Shown here one piece after another: positions 6,443 through 12,017 of a DNA stretch of 12,017 nt (positions are counted from its first letter, which is position 1; each line of letters opens with the position of its first letter). The translations under genes and the position numbers were made by a program. This stretch comes from Micavibrio sp. UBA1672. GTDB lineage: Bacteria; Pseudomonadota; Alphaproteobacteria; Micavibrionales; Micavibrionaceae. The DNA is taken from positions 46,570-58,586 of the forward strand of contig DCKO01000072.1 of assembly GCA_002320665.1 (NCBI GenBank), in the 5' to 3' direction. The notes under the pieces were generated by a model. The model was not told where the DNA came from. It worked only from the letters and a program-made list of their open reading frames with translations, and made no database searches.

Positions 6443-7753
6443 TTATCTTTCCCTCAAGGCATTATCAAAGCCCCGTAAAATCGGTTTCATAAGGTAATGA
6501 AGGATAGTTCTCTTACCAGTGATAATCTCGACATTTGCCACCATCCCCGCAGTAATCGGCAAAGGATGCTCTTCACTGCCCAAAAAGTTCTTATCGGTTT
6601 TTACCTCGACCTCGAATAGGATATTCCCATCATTATCCTTGCTGCTATTAGCCGCCAAACGCGTTAAAACACCATCCAAAGACCCGTATTTCGTCGGGTC
6701 ATAAGCCGTAATCTTGACCTTGACCTTTTGATTAGGCCGCAGAAAAGCAATATCATCCGGCTTTACATTAGCAATAATTTTCAGGGACTCATCAGCAGGC
6801 ACAATCTCGATCAACTTCATAGCAGGCTCAACAACCCCGCCCAGCGTATTAATCATGATCTCATTCACGATACCATTAACTGGCGCGCGTATTTCCGTGC
6901 GGTCCACACGATCACCAATAGCACGCAAATTTTCTTTAATCGAGGCAAGCTGAGCCTCGACCTCATTAAGTTCTTCCAAGGCTTGTGATTTGAACTTATC
7001 AAACTGGGCCGCGCGCTCCTGTTCAGCAACACTTAATTCAGCCTCCAGCCCCTTTTTCTCCTGAGAGCGCGCATTAATCTGCCCACTTAAGTCAGCCTGC
7101 TCCCGCTCCAACTTGGTCAATTCCAACTTAGGCACAGCGCGCTTGGCCACTAATTGCTTGGTGACAGATATCTCTTCGTTTAACAATTTCCGGCTTTGAT
7201 AGATGCGGTTAATTTCGGCTTCAACTTCTTTTAAATCCGCAGTAGCTTTCCTGATTTTATCATCCTGAATAGCATAAGCGGCTTCTAATTCCTTTTGCCG
7301 AGAGTCATACAAAGCGCGCTCATTCTTGGCAACATGCGGCAATTCCTGTTTAATCTTCCCATCAAGTACAAAATCCTGACCGTTGGCCTCAGCCATCAAT
7401 CTGGCTTTTTTGGCACTCAAGGCCATGAAGTTAGCTTCCGTGCCGCGCTCTTCGGAAGAAAATAGCACATCAGAAAGCCGCATCAAAACCTGCCCCTTTT
7501 TGACCAAATCTCCTTTGGCCACCAAAAGCTCTTGCAATATCCCGCCCTCAAGGCTTTGCACAATCTGGATATTTTGCGACGGCACGACTTGCCCCTGCCC
7601 GCGCGTCAATTCCTCTATTTCTGCAACCGCAGCCCAGACAAAAAACGCAACAATCAAAGACATAAGCGCATATAAAAACAAAAATATCGGCTTGGCTGGT
7701 GTACGCGATGCCGAAGCCTCCAGTTCTTTTAATATGTCATCTTCATAAGACAT
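6443..7753 (-). CDS. Type I secretion periplasmic adaptor (HlyD/LapC-like membrane fusion protein)
   Basis: Links the inner-membrane ABC exporter to the TolC-like channel. The 436 residues begin with a short cytosolic stretch and one membrane anchor (about 23-44). The first half of a lipoyl-like domain follows around 55-95 (VQSLEGGILQELLV, GDLVKKGQVLMRL). A long charged coiled coil spans about 105-285, and the second lipoyl half starts with DRTEIRAPVNGIV at 284-296. The beta-barrel and membrane-proximal region end in the family signature ITAGMVANVEIITGKRT with a final YLMKPILRGFDNALRER. Size and ends match HlyD, PrtE and LapC. Its ATG is 8 bases after the ABC gene stop and its AAGGA overlaps that stop, indicating coupled translation. 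Confidence 0.95.
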   Translation of the reverse strand: MSYEDDILKELEASASRTPAKPIFLFLYALMSLIVAFFVWAAVAEIEELTRGQGQVVPSQNIQIVQSLEGGILQELLVAKGDLVKKGQVLMRLSDVLFSSEERGTEANFMALSAKKARLMAEANGQDFVLDGKIKQELPHVAKNERALYDSRQKELEAAYAIQDDKIRKATADLKEVEAEINRIYQSRKLLNEEISVTKQLVAKRAVPKLELTKLEREQADLSGQINARSQEKKGLEAELSVAEQERAAQFDKFKSQALEELNEVEAQLASIKENLRAIGDRVDRTEIRAPVNGIVNEIMINTLGGVVEPAMKLIEIVPADESLKIIANVKPDDIAFLRPNQKVKVKITAYDPTKYGSLDGVLTRLAANSSKDNDGNILFEVEVKTDKNFLGSEEHPLPITAGMVANVEIITGKRTILHYLMKPILRGFDNALRER

Positions 7754-7761
7754 ATATCCGG

Positions 7762-9915
7762 CTATCCTTTCTGAACCTGCACCTGACCGGAATCAAGCGC
7801 CTTAAGAACCTCATCTCTCGGCCCATCTATAACAATCTTGCCACCATGCACGAGAATAAGCCTATCAAGCATATGCAGCATCGAGTTCTTATGTGTGATC
7901 AAAATAAAGGTCTTATCTTCAACAATCTCGCTAATTGACTTGCAAAACACATTTTCAGTTTGCATATCCATAGCATTTGTCGGCTCATCACAAATCAACA
8001 TATTTGGCATTTTGATAAGGGCCCGTGCCAAGGATACAGCTTGCTTTTGTCCACCGGAAAGCCCATCACCATTTTCACCCACCGGCGCATCATACCCCAT
8101 AGGATGACGAGATATAAATTCATGAACACCGGCCAACTTTGAAGCTTGTAAAATTTCTTCTTCACTCGCATCAGGATATCCGGCGGTAATATTTTCACGC
8201 ACCGTGCCGCGGAACAGCACAACATTTTGTGCGATATATGCCATATTTTTGCGCAAATCTGCCGGATCAATTTGACGGGAATCTGTACTATCAAACAATA
8301 TCTGACCACTATCCGGCACATATAACCCTGCCATCAGCCTAGCTATAGTCGATTTGCCTGAACCTATCTTGCCAATGATACCGACCTTTTCACCTCTTTC
8401 GATCATAAAAGAAACATTATCCAAAACCGTCACACCTGTTTCGGGATAGGAAAAAGATACACCATCAAATTTGATTTGCCCTTCCAGAACAGGACGATGC
8501 AAAAAGCTTTTGCCCTCAGGCCGCTCAACATCTTGTAACATGATATGATTTAAAGTCTTAAGTGCGCCGCCAGCCTGATGGTAACGTGTCATAAGGTTTG
8601 CCACCTGCCCGATTGGTGCAATCGCACGCCCGCCAAGAATAACGCAGGCAATCAGCCCCCCTGTGCTCATATCCCCATCCTTGACCATATACATCCCCAT
8701 CAGGATTATCAGCACCGAGGCAATCTGCTGGAAGAAAGTCGCTATATTAACACCCAACGCCGATAGAAATCGGGATTTTTGCGAAAAGATTGCGTTTTCT
8801 TCTACGCTGCGCCCATAGCGGGAACGAAACCGCCCATCCGCACTACTGCCCTTAATAACTTCTAGACCGTGAATCGTTTCTACCAAAACACCATGCTTGG
8901 ATTCGGCCGTCTTGGTCGCCATACTAACCAGCTTCTTAAGCTTCATCTGAATAACTATACCGATCACCATCACAATCAAGACCAGACCAACCAGTATGAA
9001 TGCTACACTACCACCAAGCTGATAGACAAAGAACAAAAAGAGCAAGGAAAACGGTAAATCAACCAGCGCCGTTATCGTGGCCGAGGTGAAAAACTCACGC
9101 ACAGCATCAAAATCCCGCAGCATATTGGCAAATGCACCACTAGAAGCCGGTCTATCAGAAAGCCGCATATTCAAGACATGATCATAGATTTTTTTGGCCG
9201 CCGTAACATCAATGCGCCGCCCTGAAAAATCCACGAGATACCCCCGTAAATTTCGAAAGATAAAATCAAAAACAAAGGCAACCAACGCTCCTATCCCAAG
9301 CGCCCAGCCTGTATCAATGGCCTCATTAGGAATAACGCGGTCATATACATTCATCACAAATAAGGGGCTAACCAGTGCAAATAGATTGATAAACAGAGAT
9401 GCCAGAATAACCATCTGGTAGGTATGCCTGTTTTCCCGCACAACGCTCCAGAACCAATGCCCCCTGGTTTTCTCATCACCCCCGCCTAAAGAATGATCCA
9501 TCGAGGCTTTTGGATAGGCCAGTATTGCATAACCATTATAGCGCTTTTGCAAAGTTTCAGCCTTTACCGTTATCACCTCATCCTTTTGTGGATCATAGAT
9601 TTTTGCCGATGATTTTTGCTTATCCAAAAGCAAAACAGGTTGCCCCTTATCCAGAAAAACAACACAGGGTAAAATCGACTGTGAAAAGGCATATATCTTG
9701 GACTTCTTGACTGTTTTGGTATAAAATCCTGCATTTTTAGCCGCTTGAGAAAACAAATCCGGCCCAATCATCTGACCCTCATAAGGCAATCCTGCTTTCA
9801 GACTTTCTTCTGACCTCGCACAGCCATGATGGGCACATAATTTTACAAGACATTTGATCAGATATTCTGATTGAGGCGCATCTTTCGCAATTTGCTCTTG
9901 TGTCTCAGCCACCAT
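7762..9915 (-). CDS. Type I secretion ABC exporter with degenerate C39-like domain (LapB/RTX type)
   Basis: Permease-ATPase that drives one-step export of a C-terminally signalled protein. In the 718-residue form a C39-like domain occupies about 1-135. The catalytic Cys motif is not there (CLVKLCAHHGC has no DCG context) and the His position reads FLDKGQP, so it should bind but not cut its substrate, as in HlyB and LapB. A six-helix transporter domain covers about 160-445. The ATPase domain has Walker A GKIGSGKST (516-524), Q-loop YIAQN, signature LSGGQ (620-624), Walker B MLICDE (640-645) and an H-loop THK at 675-677. I chose the ATG at 9915, one base after the TolC-like stop with GAGGAG 13 bases ahead. 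An ATG at 9945 would add nine residues and overlap the upstream gene by 29 bases. Neither ribosome site is ideally spaced. Confidence 0.94.
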   Translation of the reverse strand: MVAETQEQIAKDAPQSEYLIKCLVKLCAHHGCARSEESLKAGLPYEGQMIGPDLFSQAAKNAGFYTKTVKKSKIYAFSQSILPCVVFLDKGQPVLLLDKQKSSAKIYDPQKDEVITVKAETLQKRYNGYAILAYPKASMDHSLGGGDEKTRGHWFWSVVRENRHTYQMVILASLFINLFALVSPLFVMNVYDRVIPNEAIDTGWALGIGALVAFVFDFIFRNLRGYLVDFSGRRIDVTAAKKIYDHVLNMRLSDRPASSGAFANMLRDFDAVREFFTSATITALVDLPFSLLFLFFVYQLGGSVAFILVGLVLIVMVIGIVIQMKLKKLVSMATKTAESKHGVLVETIHGLEVIKGSSADGRFRSRYGRSVEENAIFSQKSRFLSALGVNIATFFQQIASVLIILMGMYMVKDGDMSTGGLIACVILGGRAIAPIGQVANLMTRYHQAGGALKTLNHIMLQDVERPEGKSFLHRPVLEGQIKFDGVSFSYPETGVTVLDNVSFMIERGEKVGIIGKIGSGKSTIARLMAGLYVPDSGQILFDSTDSRQIDPADLRKNMAYIAQNVVLFRGTVRENITAGYPDASEEEILQASKLAGVHEFISRHPMGYDAPVGENGDGLSGGQKQAVSLARALIKMPNMLICDEPTNAMDMQTENVFCKSISEIVEDKTFILITHKNSMLHMLDRLILVHGGKIVIDGPRDEVLKALDSGQVQVQKG

Positions 9916-9916
9916 A

Positions 9917-11248
9917 TTAATGCGAAGTCTCCTCAGGCTGATCATTCAGGACAATATCCTCTAACCGCCCGGATGAAGACAGAAGATAAAATTCAGACAA
10001 CAATACACCATATCTATTTTCTATTTCTTCAAGCCGTGCACTGAATAACTGGCTTTCTGCACGCATCATCGCCAAAAGGCTTATCCGCGCGCCCTCATAC
10101 TGGGCTTTATATGTCTCAAATAATGTCTTGTTCAGTGTTATACGCTCTTGCGCAAGAGCAAGCTTTTCGCGTGCTGTCTCATACTGGGCAAAAGCCACTT
10201 CTATAGCCTGATTAATCTGCCTTGCTATTTCTTCCTTTTTAGCTTTAGCTTCTTCATAACGATATAACAGCTTTTTGATATTAGCATCTTGTTTTCCTCC
10301 GATAGAAAAACGCCAGTTCATGCGGAGCAATGCCCGCACATCTTTTGACTCACCACCAATCAAATCCCTTTTATCAATCTTGGAATAAGAAACTTCTCCA
10401 TCCATATCAGGATAATATTCCGCCTTCGCCGCCTTCATTTCAGCTTTAGCAGATTCAATATCCGCATCTGCAATCAAAAGGGAATAATGATAAGAACCTG
10501 CCAATGCAATTTCACCACTTATATCCTGTGATATTTCAGCAGCCAGCGATTCAGGCACCATAAAATCACCAGTTGCTGGATTACCGGTCAATTCCAGATA
10601 CTGTGCTCTAGCAGAGCGATACTGCCCTTTATAATCTGCAATCAAACCATCAACGATCATTCGCACATCACGCGCTTGCTGCCCCTCAACCTCATCAGAA
10701 ACACCTTCCTCTACCAGTGAGGTAATCTTTTCTTCATACCCTATGATCTTCTGACGCTGCTCTTCCAAAAGATTAATGGACTCTGCAATACGCAAAATAT
10801 CCAGATAGCTCTGGGACGTTCTAAAAATCAGATCATTTTTGACTTCTACAATCCCCAATTCTTCCCGAAGTGTTGAGGCTTCTGCGGCGTTCAATCGTCT
10901 CTCCGTCTTAAATCCGTCAAAGATATGCTGACGCATGGAGATATTCCCCTCACCATACCCGGAATACCCTGCTCCGCGAACAACATCTAAACCGCGGCTA
11001 GTAGCATTATCCTGATAAATACGCCCAACAGCACCGGAAACATTAAAGACTGGAAAATACCCTGAAAAGGCCTCACGCTCTTCTTGCCTTGCTGCCATAT
11101 ATCCTGCTTTTGCAACATCCATAGACGGATGTTTTTTGACCGCGGCACGAAGTGCGTCCTGCAACGTTTCTGCAGAAGCGCTAATCGGCAGAAGCACGCC
11201 TGACATGAGAAAAGCGGCTAAAACTAGTCGGCTAAAAAAACCACACAT
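9917..11248 (-). CDS. TolC-family outer-membrane efflux protein (LapE-like)
   Basis: Outer-membrane channel and periplasmic tunnel of the type I secretion system. The 443 residues have a signal peptide (hydrophobic core about 8-22, cleavage likely after ASA at 26). ETLQDALRAAVKKHPSM follows, the classic start of a mature TolC-family protein. Two repeats of long helices and short strands are visible. The first has GYFPVFNVSGAVG and the second, about 270-440, has EYYPDMDGEVSYSK and INQAIEVAFAQYETA, as expected for the duplicated fold. It is the first gene of the operon, one base before the exporter start preferred here. The ATG at 11248 has no strong Shine-Dalgarno, only a weak CCGAG ahead of a T run. 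Together with the next two genes it completes the secretion system. Confidence 0.93.
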   Translation of the reverse strand: MCGFFSRLVLAAFLMSGVLLPISASAETLQDALRAAVKKHPSMDVAKAGYMAARQEEREAFSGYFPVFNVSGAVGRIYQDNATSRGLDVVRGAGYSGYGEGNISMRQHIFDGFKTERRLNAAEASTLREELGIVEVKNDLIFRTSQSYLDILRIAESINLLEEQRQKIIGYEEKITSLVEEGVSDEVEGQQARDVRMIVDGLIADYKGQYRSARAQYLELTGNPATGDFMVPESLAAEISQDISGEIALAGSYHYSLLIADADIESAKAEMKAAKAEYYPDMDGEVSYSKIDKRDLIGGESKDVRALLRMNWRFSIGGKQDANIKKLLYRYEEAKAKKEEIARQINQAIEVAFAQYETAREKLALAQERITLNKTLFETYKAQYEGARISLLAMMRAESQLFSARLEEIENRYGVLLSEFYLLSSSGRLEDIVLNDQPEETSH

Positions 11249-11313
11249 GAGATAAAAAAACTCGGACTACTTGAGACGTAAAAAGTGACACGGAATTTAC
11301 TCCCGTAATTGAA

Positions 11314-11347
11314 GTATTCATAATACCGAAAATGTATATTTATTCAA
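11314..11347 (-). promoter_or_regulatory. Candidate promoter and operator of the secretion/cyclase operon
   Basis: On the minus strand TTGAAT (11347-11342) and TATTAT (11325-11320) are separated by 16 bases, 71 bases before the TolC-like ATG. A perfect palindrome, GTATT-CAT-AATAC at 11314-11326, covers the -10 element, where a regulator would block or steer RNA polymerase. The intergenic stretch 11249-11519 is 271 bases and divergent; beyond this I see no gene in it. No convincing plus-strand promoter for the transhydrogenase gene stood out. Confidence 0.4.
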
Positions 11348-11519
11348 GCTGATATGCATTTAAACCCAAGATATTAAGGGGAAATCTTACTACAGCCCTA
11401 TTATAGAAGAAATAATACAATTATCCCCCATACCCCCTTCACAAAACTTTCTAAATCGTGCATTCTTCTCGGTGTTATCTGTGCCGGACCATCAGAAGAA
11501 AGATTTAGGGGAACTTGCC

Positions 11520-12017
11520 GTGGACCTGAAAATTGCTATACCAAAAGAAACAGCCGAAAATGAGAAACGCGTTGCAACTTCGCTGGAAACCATAAAGAAA
11601 CTGGTTGATTTGGGCTGCAAGATTTTCGTTGAATCCGGTGCTGGCAACAATGCCGATCTACCCGATGATATCCTTAAAAAAGCCGGAGCCACTATCAAAA
11701 AGGGCTTTGATGCCACCGTAAAAGATGCGGATATTGTTTTAAAAGTCCAAGCACCTGATAAAGAAGAGCTAACTGCCTTATCTAAGGGGCAACTTTTGAT
11801 CGCAATGCTCGCCCCCTATAGTAATGATAAAATTCTGGATGATTGTGCAAAGGCCAAAATTGACGCTTTTTCCATGGAATTTGTGCCACGCATCAGCCGC
11901 GCTCAAAGCATGGATGTTTTATCCTCACAATCGAACCTCGCCGGATATAAATCTGTTTTGGATGCAACCGAACATTACGGTCATGCCTTCCCGATGATGA
12001 TGACAGCAGCAGGCACA
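11520..12017 (+). CDS. pntA: NAD(P) transhydrogenase subunit alpha, N-terminal part (cut by window edge)
   Basis: Part of the proton-translocating transhydrogenase that uses the proton gradient to reduce NADP+ with NADH. The 166 visible residues form the start of the cytosolic NAD(H)-binding domain I. LKIAIPKE at 3-10 is the family's usual opening. PRISRAQSMDVLSSQSNLAGY (with the invariant RAQSMD) and HAFPMMMTAAGT at the edge are near-diagnostic. The GTG at 11520 is chosen because AGGGG lies 8 bases before it and the protein then begins almost exactly where relatives do. An in-frame GTG at 11481 would add 13 residues of no known role. Further pnt genes should follow to the right. The gene diverges from the secretion operon and has no evident functional tie to it. 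Confidence 0.96.
   Translation, partial: MDLKIAIPKETAENEKRVATSLETIKKLVDLGCKIFVESGAGNNADLPDDILKKAGATIKKGFDATVKDADIVLKVQAPDKEELTALSKGQLLIAMLAPYSNDKILDDCAKAKIDAFSMEFVPRISRAQSMDVLSSQSNLAGYKSVLDATEHYGHAFPMMMTAAGT

Noticed and set aside
7383..7748. Open frame of 121 codons on the plus strand over the HlyD-like gene
   Set aside because: It is antisense to a well-supported adaptor gene and shows no independent signal such as a ribosome site or known motif.
9916..9945. Longer N-terminus for the ABC exporter, starting at 9945
   Set aside because: The extra nine residues are translated from the end of the TolC-like gene and show no family resemblance. The ATG at 9915 fits the gene junction better, though the longer form is not excluded.
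11481..11519. Upstream in-frame GTG start for the transhydrogenase subunit
   Set aside because: Relatives start directly at the KIAIPKE-like segment, and the AGGGG at 11507-11511 is placed for the GTG at 11520.
1..12017. CRISPR arrays, tRNA genes, insertion sequences, phage or toxin-antitoxin genes
   Set aside because: No regularly spaced repeats, cloverleaf-like sequence, transposase or recombinase motif, or small toxin-antitoxin pair could be seen on either strand.

Overview
The window looks like chromosomal DNA of a moderately AT-rich alphaproteobacterium. The pointers are the 41-residue L36 of alphaproteobacterial type, a PntA with the short separate-subunit start seen in Rhodospirillum-like bacteria, and the gene families present. 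The species cannot be named from the sequence; a Micavibrio- or Rhodospirillales-like lineage is only a guess. I saw no tRNA, rRNA, CRISPR array, transposase or phage gene.

Layout. 1-495 (-) is the N-terminal half of mreB, cut by the window edge. 704-829 (-) is rpmJ (ribosomal protein L36) with its own candidate promoter and hairpin terminator. 991-2199 (+) is a fusion of a cyclic-nucleotide-binding domain with an intact EAL c-di-GMP phosphodiesterase domain. 2238-4090 (+) is a compact metal-related cluster: a small secreted Cys/His/Met-rich protein, a predicted outer-membrane beta-barrel protein, a periplasmic MerP-like HMA protein and a MerT-like inner-membrane protein. A 103-bp near-perfect long inverted repeat (2602-2704) sits between the first two genes. 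A 13-bp hairpin at 4103-4132 separates this cluster from the convergent operon.

11248-4131 (-) is a four-gene operon in the order TolC-like outer-membrane factor, ABC exporter with an inactive C39-like domain, HlyD-like membrane fusion protein, CHASE2-class III adenylate cyclase. The first three make a complete type I secretion system of the LapB/LapC/LapE or RTX-exporter kind. The fourth should make cAMP in response to something sensed outside the inner membrane. From 11520 (+) the N-terminal part of NAD(P) transhydrogenase subunit alpha runs off the window end.

How the parts may work together (inference): the cyclase could raise cAMP when the secretion system is expressed. The cNMP-EAL protein about 2 kb beyond its end could turn a cyclic nucleotide signal into c-di-GMP breakdown. 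Surface adhesins exported by Lap-type systems are classically controlled by c-di-GMP, so the window may hold a cAMP-to-c-di-GMP circuit for a secreted adhesin whose gene lies elsewhere. The metal cluster resembles a mercury-uptake pair without MerR or MerA in view, so its substrate is open.
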